From assembly GCF_007830125.1 (NCBI RefSeq), contig NZ_VLLG01000002.1, positions 1,930,550 through 1,994,549 on the forward strand: a stretch of DNA of 64,000 bases, given 5' to 3'. The notes beneath the pieces were generated by a model that did no database searches, had not been told where the DNA came from, and was given only the letters and a program-made list of their open reading frames with translations. A program made the position numbers and the translations under genes. This DNA is from Chitinophaga japonensis. Its GTDB lineage: Bacteria; Bacteroidota; Bacteroidia; Chitinophagales; Chitinophagaceae. Below, one piece after another: positions 1 through 8,100 of the stretch (the stretch's first letter is position 1; each line of letters starts with the position of its first letter).

Positions 1-19
1 GCTGCGAAGCTATAACGGT

Positions 20-1117
20 TTATTTAAAGTGTTTCAGCAGAATAACTTCTTTATCTGTTAAAAAACGCCATTTACCACGGTTGACGTTCTTTTTGGTGAG
101 CCCTGCGTACATCACGCGGTCCAGTTTCTCCACCTTGTATCCCAGGTGCTCGAATATGCGGCGCACAATGCGGTTCCTGCCGCTGTGTATCTCGATGCCC
201 AGTTGCGTTCTATCCTTGCTGTCCACATATCCCAGGGCATCTACCAGGGCCACGCCGTCCTCCAGGGTCACGCCCTGCAGTATCTGTTCAAAGTCGGCTT
301 TGGTGAGCGGCTTGTCCAGCCCCACCTGGTATATTTTTTTGATGTTGTGCCGGGGGTGCGCCAGCTTCTGGGCCAGCTCGCCATCGTTGGTCAGCAGCAG
401 CAGGCCGGAGGTGTTGCGGTCCAGGCGGCCCACGGGGAATACTCTTTCCCCCGTAGCATCTGCCACCAGCTCCATCACGGTTTGGCGGCCTTCGGGATCG
501 TCGGTGGTGGTAATATAGCCTTTGGGCTTGTTCAGCAGGATGTATACCAGGTTTTTCTGGATGGAGATGCGCCTGGTGCCTAATTTCACCACGTCATTGG
601 GTGTTACTTTGAATGCCGGCTCCTGGATGAGCTGACCGTTTACCGTTACTTTACCTTCCTTGATATAGTCCACTGCTTTCCGGCGGGAGCACACGCCGCA
701 GTGGGCAATGTATTTGTTCAACGGCATGCCTTCGCCTTCCGGCGCCTGCTCGCTGCGGCGGTTCGGTTTGCCTTTAGAAGGCTGCGCGTCGCGTTTGGAC
801 TTATTACGGTCCTGCTTCCGGGCCTGTTTATCCGCAAAGCGGTCATTGGCGCGGTCAAAGAATTGCTGGCGGTTAAAGCCGCTGGGCGTTTCACGTACCG
901 GGCCTTTCTCCCGGGTGCCGCCGCCGTGAAAGGCGCTGTCATCGTCATGCCGGCGTGCGGGCTTTTCGTCCAGGTTCCGCTTACGGGGAGCGGGCCCGGG
1001 CCTGTCCTCGGCGCCCGGCCGGCTTTTACGCGGCGCCGGCCTGTCAGCGCCTTTTTTATTTTCTTTAAAAGGGGAAAAACCTTTCTGTGCAGGTTTGTTC
1101 TTTTTCATTTGCTGCAT
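20..1117 (-). CDS. rRNA pseudouridine synthase (RsuA/RluB family) with a long basic tail
   Basis: This enzyme isomerises a specific uridine in rRNA to pseudouridine. Residues 131-178 form an S4 RNA-binding domain beginning MPLNKYIAHCGVCSRR. The catalytic motif GRLDRNTSGLLLL follows, with Asp233 as the nucleophile expected from the family. The first 130 residues are low-complexity, rich in Lys, Arg, Pro, Asp and Gly, and probably disordered. Such tails are common in Bacteroidota homologues and may add RNA affinity. The start could be residue 1 or residue 4 (both Met); no ribosome binding site decides it. It lies downstream of rlmN on the same strand, separated by a palindromic repeat. Whether the target is 23S (RluB-like) or 16S (RsuA-like) RNA cannot be told from sequence alone. 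Confidence 0.9.
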   Translation of the reverse strand: MQQMKKNKPAQKGFSPFKENKKGADRPAPRKSRPGAEDRPGPAPRKRNLDEKPARRHDDDSAFHGGGTREKGPVRETPSGFNRQQFFDRANDRFADKQARKQDRNKSKRDAQPSKGKPNRRSEQAPEGEGMPLNKYIAHCGVCSRRKAVDYIKEGKVTVNGQLIQEPAFKVTPNDVVKLGTRRISIQKNLVYILLNKPKGYITTTDDPEGRQTVMELVADATGERVFPVGRLDRNTSGLLLLTNDGELAQKLAHPRHNIKKIYQVGLDKPLTKADFEQILQGVTLEDGVALVDALGYVDSKDRTQLGIEIHSGRNRIVRRIFEHLGYKVEKLDRVMYAGLTKKNVNRGKWRFLTDKEVILLKHFK

Positions 1118-1134
1118 TTATTCATACCATCAGG

Positions 1135-1168
1135 CCTGACAGGTTTTTAAAACCTGACAGGTTTTTTT
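1135..1168. terminator. Duplicated palindrome, probable terminator between rlmN and the pseudouridine synthase gene
   Basis: CCTGACAGGTTTT (1135-1147) and AAAACCTGACAGG (1149-1161) pair with one mismatch around a one-base loop and are followed by seven T. CCTGACAGG itself is a near-palindrome present twice, 18 bp apart. The T-run is on the plus side while both flanking genes are on the minus strand, where only a four-base U tract would follow the inner stem. Termination of rlmN here is therefore plausible but weak. Confidence 0.5.
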
Positions 1169-1175
1169 GTTGTCG

Positions 1176-2219
1176 TTATCCTTTATTGGCCAGTTGTCCG
1201 CAGGCCGCATCTATATCCTTGCCACGGCTGCGACGCAGGCGGGCGTTCACCCGGTGCCGGCCCAGGTAATCCATGAACTTTGCCACGGCATCCTCGTCCG
1301 GTTGCTGGAACCGCGCATTGTCAATGGGGTTGTACTCGATGATGTTGATCAGGTCTGCCGGTACCTGCCGGTAAACATGGATCAGCTCATCCGCATCCTT
1401 CAGCGAGTCGTTAAAATTCTGGAAGAGGATGTATTCAAAGGTGATCTGGCTTTGCGTAGCCTTGTAGAAATAGTTCAGCGCCTCTATCAATACCTTGAGG
1501 TTATTGGTATCGTTAATGGGCATGATCTCACTGCGTTTCTTGTCATTGGCGGCATGGAGGGACAGGGCCAGGTTAAACCGCACCTTGTCGTCGCCCAGTT
1601 GCCGGATCATTTTGGCTACGCCGGCGGTAGATACGGTAATACGCCGCGGCGACATGGCCAGCCCGTCGGCAGCCGTAATACGCTCAATGGACTGCAGCAC
1701 GTGCTTATAGTTCAGCAGGGGCTCGCCCATGCCCATGTATACAATGTTGCTCAGCTTTTTGCCGGATGCTTCAAGGGATTGCTGGTTCAGGAGCGCTACT
1801 TCGTCGTAGATCTCGTCAAAATCCAGGTTGCGTTTGCGGTCCATATAGCCCGTAGCGCAGAATTTGCAGCTAAGGCTGCAGCCTACCTGGGAAGATACGC
1901 AGGCGGTTTGCCGGTTCTCCGTGGGGATCAGTACCCCTTCTACCAGGTGCCCATCGTGCAGGCGGAACCTGCTTTTGATGGTGCCGTCCGTACTATGCTG
2001 GGTGGTGTCTACCCGCAGGGCCGGCAGGGTAAAATTGGCTTCCAGGGTGCTGCGCAATTGCTTGGAGAGGTTGGTCATGGCCTCAAAGCTGGTGGCATGC
2101 CGCTGCCACAGCCACTCGTGCACCTGTTTGGCACGGAATGGCTTTTCCCCGATGGTGCTGAAATACTCCTGCAGGGCCGGCAGGCTCAGGTGCCGGATAT
2201 TTTGCTTATCAGATTTCAT
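1176..2219 (-). CDS. rlmN: Dual-specificity 23S rRNA/tRNA (adenine-C2)-methyltransferase RlmN
   Basis: RlmN is a radical-SAM enzyme that methylates C2 of A2503 in 23S rRNA and of A37 in some tRNAs. The cluster-binding motif CxxxCxxC is visible as C114-SLS-C118-KF-C121 in QVGCSLSCKFCATG. The two mechanistic cysteines of the family have candidates at C107 and C340 (DAACGQ near the C-terminus). The length of 347 residues is normal. The glycine-rich GMGEPLLNY motif of RlmN/Cfr proteins is present. A TATCTTTG box on the minus strand at 2334-2341 gives a leader of about 110 nt containing a small GGCTGCC/GGCAGTC hairpin. It is followed by the pseudouridine synthase gene, so two rRNA-modification genes sit side by side. 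Confidence 0.97.
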   Translation of the reverse strand: MKSDKQNIRHLSLPALQEYFSTIGEKPFRAKQVHEWLWQRHATSFEAMTNLSKQLRSTLEANFTLPALRVDTTQHSTDGTIKSRFRLHDGHLVEGVLIPTENRQTACVSSQVGCSLSCKFCATGYMDRKRNLDFDEIYDEVALLNQQSLEASGKKLSNIVYMGMGEPLLNYKHVLQSIERITAADGLAMSPRRITVSTAGVAKMIRQLGDDKVRFNLALSLHAANDKKRSEIMPINDTNNLKVLIEALNYFYKATQSQITFEYILFQNFNDSLKDADELIHVYRQVPADLINIIEYNPIDNARFQQPDEDAVAKFMDYLGRHRVNARLRRSRGKDIDAACGQLANKG

Positions 2220-2333
2220 GGTTTAAGTAGTTGTCTGTACACTCCCCGCTATGCCGGGTGGAGCTTGCCGTTTCATGATCAGTCAGTCGTTAAATGAGCA
2301 GATGGCTGCCTTACGGCAGTCGGAAAGCAACTG

Positions 2334-2341
2334 CAAAGATA
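2334..2341 (-). promoter_or_regulatory. Probable -7 box of rlmN
   Basis: The minus strand reads TATCTTTG, an exact match to the Bacteroidota -7 consensus TAnnTTTG, 115 bp upstream of the rlmN start. No convincing -33 element was seen. Confidence 0.5.
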
Positions 2342-2395
2342 AGGGAAATAGTTGTAAGCAAGGTTTTCCCTACATTTACACCTCAATTTTAACAA

Positions 2396-3595
2396 ATGCA
2401 GACTGCTTATATCGTAGACGCGGTACGTACGCCGATAGGCCGCTATGGCGGAGCGCTCAGGACCGTAAGGCCGGATGATATGCTGGCCCTGATGGTCCGT
2501 GCGTTGCTGGAGCGTAACCCGGGGCTGGACCCCGCCGCCATTGAGGACCTGATAGCCGGCGCTACCAACCAGGCCGGGGAAGACAACCGGGACGTGGCCC
2601 GCATGGCGGTGCTGCTGGCCGGCCTGCCGGTTACGGTGGCCGGTAATACCGTGAACCGTCTTTGCGCCAGCGGCCTGCAGGCCATTATGGACGCAGCCAG
2701 GGCGATCATGTGCGGAGAGGGGGAAGTGTACCTGGCCGGCGGGGTGGAGAGCATGACCCGCGCCCCTTTTGTAATGGCCAAATCGGAAGGGCCTTTCAGC
2801 CGCAGCACGGAGATATATGACAGCACCATTGGCTGGCGCTTTACCAATAAAAAACTGGCGGACATGTATTACCCTTATTCCATGGGAGAAACCGCGGAGA
2901 ACCTGGCCCGGCAGTGGGGCATTGGCCGGGAGGAGCAGGACCTCTTCGCTTTCCGCAGCCAGCAGAAATACCGGGCGGCCCTGGAAGCAGGCCGTTGGCA
3001 GGCGGAGATCGTACCCGTGGAAATTACCCCCAACCGGGAAGAGCGGGTGGTATTTGCCAAAGACGAGCATCCCCGGGAAACCTCCCTGGAGAAGCTGGCC
3101 GCCCTGAAGCCTGCCTTTGCCAAAGACGGCAGCGTGACCGCCGGCAACTCCTCCGGTATCAATGACGGCGCTTCCATGGTGCTGATCGTTGCTGAAAGTG
3201 CGCTGCAGCGCTTCGGGCTAAAGCCGCTGGCGCAGGTAAAGGCCATGGCGGTAGCCGGGGTAGATCCTTCCATCATGGGCATAGGGCCGGTACCGGCCAC
3301 CCGGAAAGCCCTGCAGCGGGCCGGCCTTGCAGCGGGGCAACTGGACCTGGTGGAGCTGAACGAGGCTTTTGCCTGCCAGTCCCTGGCCTGTATCCGCGAC
3401 CTGGAGCTGAACCCGGAGCTGGTGAATGTAAATGGCGGCTCCATTGCTATCGGTCACCCGCTGGGATGCAGCGGCGCCCGTATCACTACCACCTTGCTGC
3501 ATGAGCTGCGGCGGCGGCCGGAAGCACGGTATGCGCTGGCCACCATGTGCGTGGGCGTGGGCCAGGGGACAGCGATGGTGTTTGAAAGAAGCTAA
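2396..3595 (+). CDS. pcaF: Thiolase, 3-oxoadipyl-CoA/acetyl-CoA acyltransferase type
   Basis: Thiolases cleave or form 3-oxoacyl-CoA. Catalytic residues are all present: Cys90 in NRLCASG, His354 in GHPLG and Cys385 in MCVGVGQG. The stretch around STIGWRFTNKK followed by SMGETAEN is characteristic of the PcaF/PaaJ branch, which cleaves 3-oxoadipyl-CoA to succinyl-CoA and acetyl-CoA. A generic acetyl-CoA acetyltransferase remains possible. It is 399 residues, the usual family length. It stands alone: no other phenylacetate or protocatechuate genes are adjacent, so a catabolic role is not supported by context. It is convergent with the sigma factor gene downstream, with a hairpin in between. Confidence 0.85.
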   Translation: MQTAYIVDAVRTPIGRYGGALRTVRPDDMLALMVRALLERNPGLDPAAIEDLIAGATNQAGEDNRDVARMAVLLAGLPVTVAGNTVNRLCASGLQAIMDAARAIMCGEGEVYLAGGVESMTRAPFVMAKSEGPFSRSTEIYDSTIGWRFTNKKLADMYYPYSMGETAENLARQWGIGREEQDLFAFRSQQKYRAALEAGRWQAEIVPVEITPNREERVVFAKDEHPRETSLEKLAALKPAFAKDGSVTAGNSSGINDGASMVLIVAESALQRFGLKPLAQVKAMAVAGVDPSIMGIGPVPATRKALQRAGLAAGQLDLVELNEAFACQSLACIRDLELNPELVNVNGGSIAIGHPLGCSGARITTTLLHELRRRPEARYALATMCVGVGQGTAMVFERS

Positions 3596-3601
3596 AAAAT
3601 A

Positions 3602-3636
3602 AACGAGCGGTCGGACATTACATCCGGCCGCCCGTT
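3602..3636 (-). terminator. Hairpin between convergent thiolase and sigma factor genes
   Basis: AACGAGCGGTCGGA (3602-3615) pairs with TCCGGCCGCCCGTT (3623-3636) around a 7-nt loop, with one mismatch and one G-T pair. On the minus strand the stem is followed by a U-rich run (plus-strand AAAAAATAA at its left). It therefore looks like an intrinsic terminator for the sigma factor gene and may also stop thiolase transcription. Confidence 0.75.
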
Positions 3637-3656
3637 GATGGCAAGCAAAAAAGGGA

Positions 3657-4238
3657 TCACAAACAAATCTGCTTCTCCGTCATCATCTTCCGGAGATTGA
3701 TCAGGCCATAACGCATACGACCTAATGCGGTATTGATGCTCACTTGCGTGAGGTCTGCAATTTCTTTAAAACTCAGTTCTGCGTAATGCCGTAAAATGAT
3801 CACTTCCCGTTGCTCTTCCGGCAGCATGTCCAGCATCTTACGTACCCGGTCATGACTCTGGCGGGTGATCATCCTGTCTTCCGCGCAACCGTCGCTGAAC
3901 CCCAGCATGTTGAAAATGTCCTTATCATCGCTGGTCTTGATCACAGGCGTGCGCTTGATCTTCCGGAAGTGGTCTACGCAGAGGTTATGGGCAATGCGCA
4001 TAGCCCAGGGAAGGAACTTTCCTTTTTCAGTATACCGTTCCGCACGGATCGTGTCAATGATCTTAATAAATGTATCCTGAAAAATATCTTCTGCCAGAAA
4101 GGGATCTTTTACCAGTAAAACGATGGAAGTAAACAGCTTGTCCTTATGCCGGTGTACCAGCTCCTCTAAAGCCGAAGTGTGTCCCTTTTTGAAGAGGGTG
4201 ATCAGTTGCTCGTCACTTAATTTATACGTTATCTGCAT
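3657..4238 (-). CDS. RNA polymerase sigma factor, ECF (sigma-24 like) family
   Basis: This 193-residue protein has the two ECF regions. Region 2 carries AEDIFQDTFIKI and FLPWAMRIAHNLCVDHFR, which bind the -10 element and core polymerase. Region 4 is a helix-turn-helix around LPEEQREVIILRHYAELSFKEIAD and SINTALGRMRYGL. No anti-sigma factor gene is adjacent, so it is not a typical FecI/FecR pair. Its regulon cannot be inferred here. Two minus-strand TAnnTTTG boxes (4371-4378 and 4399-4406) lie upstream, giving a leader of about 120-150 nt. Confidence 0.93.
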   Translation of the reverse strand: MQITYKLSDEQLITLFKKGHTSALEELVHRHKDKLFTSIVLLVKDPFLAEDIFQDTFIKIIDTIRAERYTEKGKFLPWAMRIAHNLCVDHFRKIKRTPVIKTSDDKDIFNMLGFSDGCAEDRMITRQSHDRVRKMLDMLPEEQREVIILRHYAELSFKEIADLTQVSINTALGRMRYGLINLRKMMTEKQICL

Positions 4239-4712
4239 AAACTTCTACTAATAGACGGGTTAGTAAATAATACGGACTTAACAGTCTGTAGGTTGTGTTG
4301 GTTAAGTAGAGTTTATGCTATAGTTTTGCTGTTTTTTTGGTTAAAGTTCGTAATTGTCCTTAGGCCTCGCCAAATCTAGGTATAGTTCACGTCTATTGCA
4401 AATATAATTGAATACTTTAAAAAAACAAGTTCCCGTAACCTAAAAATGATACCTATTTTCCGAATAAAACCCGCAGGCATGGCCGCCCCGGGCCGGGATG
4501 CGTTATAACTGCAACAGTATCAGCAGTTATATATCTTTCAACCGATATTAGCGCATTGCTTTATTTATCACCTTTAAATGTGAGCGCCGGCGGCCGTTTG
4601 GCACCCCGCCACTGCTTTTTGGATTTTATACCGTACTTTCGAATTTACATTCGGACCATTGGGAAAGGGTGTTCAGATTGTCTTTATTTTTCGAAGAATT
4701 TGCCCAACAATC
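4239..4712. other. 474-bp intergenic region between the sigma factor gene and uvrA
   Basis: This gap separates divergent genes. It contains two candidate -7 boxes reading leftward (4371-4378, TAGATTTG; 4399-4406, TATATTTG) for the sigma factor gene. A weaker rightward box, TACTTTCG (4634-4641), lies upstream of uvrA. A short GC-rich stretch around 4480-4500 breaks otherwise AT-rich DNA. I see no RNA gene and no credible small ORF. A Met codon in frame with uvrA at 4659 would extend UvrA by 18 non-conserved residues and was not used. Confidence 0.5.
4371..4406 (-). promoter_or_regulatory. Candidate tandem promoters of the ECF sigma factor gene
   Basis: The minus strand reads TAGATTTG at 4378-4371 and TATATTTG at 4406-4399, both matching TAnnTTTG. 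Tandem starts would suit an autoregulated sigma factor, but which box is used is unknown. Confidence 0.4.
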
Positions 4713-7529
4713 ATGGCTACAAAAGTTAAGAAACAGGAAACGGTAGTTGACGATCAGTCAGTTAACACACAAGATCATATTTTCATAAAGGGAGCAAGGG
4801 TACATAACCTGAAGAATGTAAGCGTGAGCATTCCCCGCAGCAAGCTGGTAGTGGTGACCGGGGTGTCCGGCTCCGGCAAGTCGTCCCTGACCATGGACAC
4901 CCTGTATGCCGAGGGGCAGCGCCGCTATGCGGAAAGCCTCAGCGCTTACGCCCGCCAGTTCCTCATGCGGATGAACAAGCCGGATGTGGACTATATCAAG
5001 GGCATTTGCCCGGCCATTGCCATAGAACAGAAGGTGATCACCCGTACGCCCCGCTCCACCGTGGGGTCCATGACGGAGATCTATGATTACCTGCGGCTGC
5101 TCTTTGCCCGCATCGGGAAAACCTATTCCCCTGTATCCGGGCAGTTGGTGAAAAAACATGAGGTGAGCGATGTGGTGGACTTTATCACCCGCCTGCCCCT
5201 GGGCGCCAGGGTACAGATACTGGTACCTTTCCGCCGTCATGCCAAACGGGATGTAAAGGAGGAGCTGAACATCCTGATGCAGAAAGGATTTTCCCGTATG
5301 TATGTGAAGGAAAAGGAAGGCGGGCAGTTGCTGCGCATAGAGGAACTGCTGGAACAAAAGAAACCGGCGCTGCCGGAAGCCGTTTTTGTGCTGATAGACC
5401 GCATTGTAGTGAAGGAGTTTGAGGAAGACGACAAGCACCGGATAGCAGACAGTGTGCAAACGGCCTTTTATGAAAGTGAAGGCGATTGCCTGCTGGAAGT
5501 GGATGGCAGCACCCAACAGCACTTCACCAACCGCTTTGAGTTGGACGGTATACAATTTGAAGAACCGGTGCCGAACCTGTTCTCTTTCAATAATCCTTAT
5601 GGCGCCTGCCCGGTGTGCGAAGGTTTTGGGCAGGTGCTGGGCATAGACCCGGACCTGGTGATACCCGACAAACGCCTGAGTGTATACGAAGGCGCCATTG
5701 CGCCCTGGCGCGGGGAGAAAATGGGCGAGTACAAGGAAACGCTGATCAAAGCGGCCCGCAAGTTCAACTTCCCGGTGCATAAGCCTGTTGCAGAGCTGAC
5801 AGATGAGCAGCAGCAGTTGCTGTGGACCGGCAACGAGCATTTTTACGGCCTCCATGAGTTCTTCAAGATGGTGGAGCAGAACCTGTACAAGGTACAATAC
5901 CGGGTGCTGCAGGCGCGCTACCGCGGCCGTACCGTATGCCCGGAATGCAGGGGCGGCCGGCTGCGCAAGGAAGCGCTCTACATCCGGGTAGGCGGCAAAA
6001 GCATTGCCGACCTGGTAGACATGCCGGTTACCGACCTGAAACAATGGTTTGACGAGCTACAGCTCAGCGAGTACGACCAGCAGGTGGCCAAGCGTATCCT
6101 GATCGAGGTGCACCACCGTATTAAAACCTTGCTGGACGTAGGCCTGGGCTACCTTACCATGAACCGCGTGGCCAATACGCTCAGCGGCGGCGAAAGCCAG
6201 CGCATACAGCTCACCCGCTCCCTGGGCAGCAACCTGACCAACTCCCTGTACATACTGGACGAGCCAAGCATCGGCCTGCATGCGCGTGATACGCACCGCC
6301 TTATCGGCGTGCTGAAAGAGCTGCGCAACCTGGGCAATACCGTAGTGGTGGTGGAACATGACGAGCAGATGATGGAGGAAGCAGACTACATTATAGATAT
6401 GGGCCCCCTGGCCAGCCACCTGGGCGGGGAAGTAATATTCGCCGGCAACTACCAGCAGATACTGAAGGACAGCAAAAGCCTTACCGGTAAGTACCTCAGC
6501 GGGCAGCTCACCATAGAGCCGCCCACCCATGTACGCAAATGGAAAAAAGCCATTACGCTGGAAGGCTGCCGGCAGCATAACCTGAAGGACATTACTGTAG
6601 ACTTCCCGCTGCAGGTGCTGTGCGTGGTGAGCGGCGTAAGCGGCTCCGGCAAAACCACGCTGGTAAAGCAGATACTGTATCCCGCGCTGATGAAGCTGAA
6701 AGGGGAGTTTGCCGAGCGGGTAGGCCAGCACCGGGCGCTGAAAGGCGCGGTGGATGACATTACGCAGATAGAGATGATCGACCAGAACCCTATCGGCAAG
6801 TCATCCCGTTCCAACCCCGTTACCTACATCAAAGCCTACGACGAGATCCGTGACCTGTTCTCCAAACAACCACTGAGCAAAATGCGCGGTTTCCAGCCCA
6901 AGCATTTCTCCTTTAACGTGGATGGCGGCCGTTGCGACGCCTGCAAGGGAGAAGGGGAAGTGGTAGTCGAAATGCAGTTCCTGGCAGACGTGCACCTTAC
7001 CTGCGAAAGCTGCGGCGGCAAGCGCTTTAAGGACGAGGTGCTGGAAGTGACCTACAAGGGCAAAAACATTTATGATGTGCTGGAAATGGGAGTGGACGAG
7101 GCGCTGGAATTCTTTAAGGACGAAAAGGACGTTAGCAACAAGATACGCCCCCTCAGCGATGTGGGGCTGGGATATGTGAAGCTGGGCCAGAGCAGCGATA
7201 CCCTGAGCGGCGGGGAGGCGCAGCGTGTGAAACTGGCCTCTTTCCTGGGCAAGGGCCGTGCGCAGGGGCATATCCTCTTCATTTTTGACGAGCCCACCAC
7301 GGGCTTGCACTTCCATGATATCAAGAAGCTGCTGAACTCTTTCAATGCCCTGATAGACCAGGGCCACTCCGTACTGGTGATAGAGCACAACCTGGACGTG
7401 ATACGCAGCGCGGACTGGGTTATAGACCTGGGGCCCGAAGGCGGCGCGGGCGGTGGCAACCTGTTATATACCGGCGCGCCCGCAGGATTGAAAAAGGCGA
7501 AGGAAAGCTATACGGGGAAGTATTTGTAA
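4713..7529 (+). CDS. uvrA: Excinuclease ABC subunit UvrA
   Basis: UvrA is the damage-sensing ATPase of nucleotide excision repair; it dimerises and loads UvrB. Two ABC modules are visible. Walker A motifs are [11 protein letters not shown] (Lys56) and [11 protein letters not shown] (Lys647). ABC signatures are [13 protein letters not shown] and [13 protein letters not shown]. Zinc-finger cysteine pairs occur in [16 protein letters not shown] and [14 protein letters not shown] (Cys741 onward). I chose the ATG at 4713 (MATKVKKQE) because the upstream extension is not conserved. The 939 residues match full-length UvrA. The stop codon directly abuts the end of the convergent DUF4293 gene, with no intergenic bases. 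No uvrB or uvrC lies nearby. Confidence 0.97.
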   Translation: MATKVKKQETVVDDQSVNTQDHIFIKGARVHNLKNVSVSIPRSKLVVVTGVSGSGKSSLTMDTLYAEGQRRYAESLSAYARQFLMRMNKPDVDYIKGICPAIAIEQKVITRTPRSTVGSMTEIYDYLRLLFARIGKTYSPVSGQLVKKHEVSDVVDFITRLPLGARVQILVPFRRHAKRDVKEELNILMQKGFSRMYVKEKEGGQLLRIEELLEQKKPALPEAVFVLIDRIVVKEFEEDDKHRIADSVQTAFYESEGDCLLEVDGSTQQHFTNRFELDGIQFEEPVPNLFSFNNPYGACPVCEGFGQVLGIDPDLVIPDKRLSVYEGAIAPWRGEKMGEYKETLIKAARKFNFPVHKPVAELTDEQQQLLWTGNEHFYGLHEFFKMVEQNLYKVQYRVLQARYRGRTVCPECRGGRLRKEALYIRVGGKSIADLVDMPVTDLKQWFDELQLSEYDQQVAKRILIEVHHRIKTLLDVGLGYLTMNRVANTLSGGESQRIQLTRSLGSNLTNSLYILDEPSIGLHARDTHRLIGVLKELRNLGNTVVVVEHDEQMMEEADYIIDMGPLASHLGGEVIFAGNYQQILKDSKSLTGKYLSGQLTIEPPTHVRKWKKAITLEGCRQHNLKDITVDFPLQVLCVVSGVSGSGKTTLVKQILYPALMKLKGEFAERVGQHRALKGAVDDITQIEMIDQNPIGKSSRSNPVTYIKAYDEIRDLFSKQPLSKMRGFQPKHFSFNVDGGRCDACKGEGEVVVEMQFLADVHLTCESCGGKRFKDEVLEVTYKGKNIYDVLEMGVDEALEFFKDEKDVSNKIRPLSDVGLGYVKLGQSSDTLSGGEAQRVKLASFLGKGRAQGHILFIFDEPTTGLHFHDIKKLLNSFNALIDQGHSVLVIEHNLDVIRSADWVIDLGPEGGAGGGNLLYTGAPAGLKKAKESYTGKYL

Positions 7530-7970
7530 TTACCGGAGCCGGTCCAGCGATTTGATCAGCTTTTCATCTTTGTAAATGCCCCGGGCGGCCAGGAAAAGGA
7601 AAACCAGGATCAGCACCGGCAGAAAAGCGCCCGGCAGGTAGGTGGCGGATACAATGCTAACGCCGCCTGCCACCAGGTCATTGGCATGGTCCCGTACTTT
7701 CAGGTACTGCAGGGCAATAGCGCCAATGGCAAACAGTATGTTAATGACCGTTAACCTGAACTGCAGCTTGCGGTTCTTATACAGGAAGATGCAGATAAAG
7801 GCCAGCAACACAATGATCATGTATACAGAAAATACCAGGTAGCTGGACTGGGCGTTGAAATAGCTCACTGAATTATTGCTCAGCCGGGCTTTCCACAGGT
7901 TGAAGAACCAGGTGGCGGTTCCGGCAGCCGCTGCCAGCAGCAGATAAAGGCTTTGAATGCGTTGTATCAT
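7530..7970 (-). CDS. DUF4293 family membrane protein
   Basis: This 146-residue protein has four predicted membrane helices. The first starts at MIQRIQSLYLLLAAAAG, and others lie near residues 43-62, 74-90 and 108-126. The MIQRIQS(L/V)YL start and overall pattern are typical of DUF4293, a family largely restricted to Bacteroidota with no known function. The C-terminal KDEKLIKSLDRLR is a common family ending. It is convergent with uvrA and divergent from maeB. Nothing in the sequence points to a substrate or partner. Confidence 0.8.
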   Translation of the reverse strand: MIQRIQSLYLLLAAAAGTATWFFNLWKARLSNNSVSYFNAQSSYLVFSVYMIIVLLAFICIFLYKNRKLQFRLTVINILFAIGAIALQYLKVRDHANDLVAGGVSIVSATYLPGAFLPVLILVFLFLAARGIYKDEKLIKSLDRLR

Positions 7971-8100
7971 GATATTCCCGAATGTTTAACCCTGTAAAAG
8001 TAAACAATTTTAACAGTATGCTAACTATACCTGCCTCTTTCGTGCTAGTACCCGTTCCTGCAATACTTCGTATATTGCACCCCCAATTGTCTTTTATATT

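Noticed and set aside
4659..4712. Upstream ATG extending UvrA by 18 residues
   Set aside because: The extension (MGKGVQIVFIFRRICPTI) does not resemble UvrA N-termini, and the ATG at 4713 gives the usual length.
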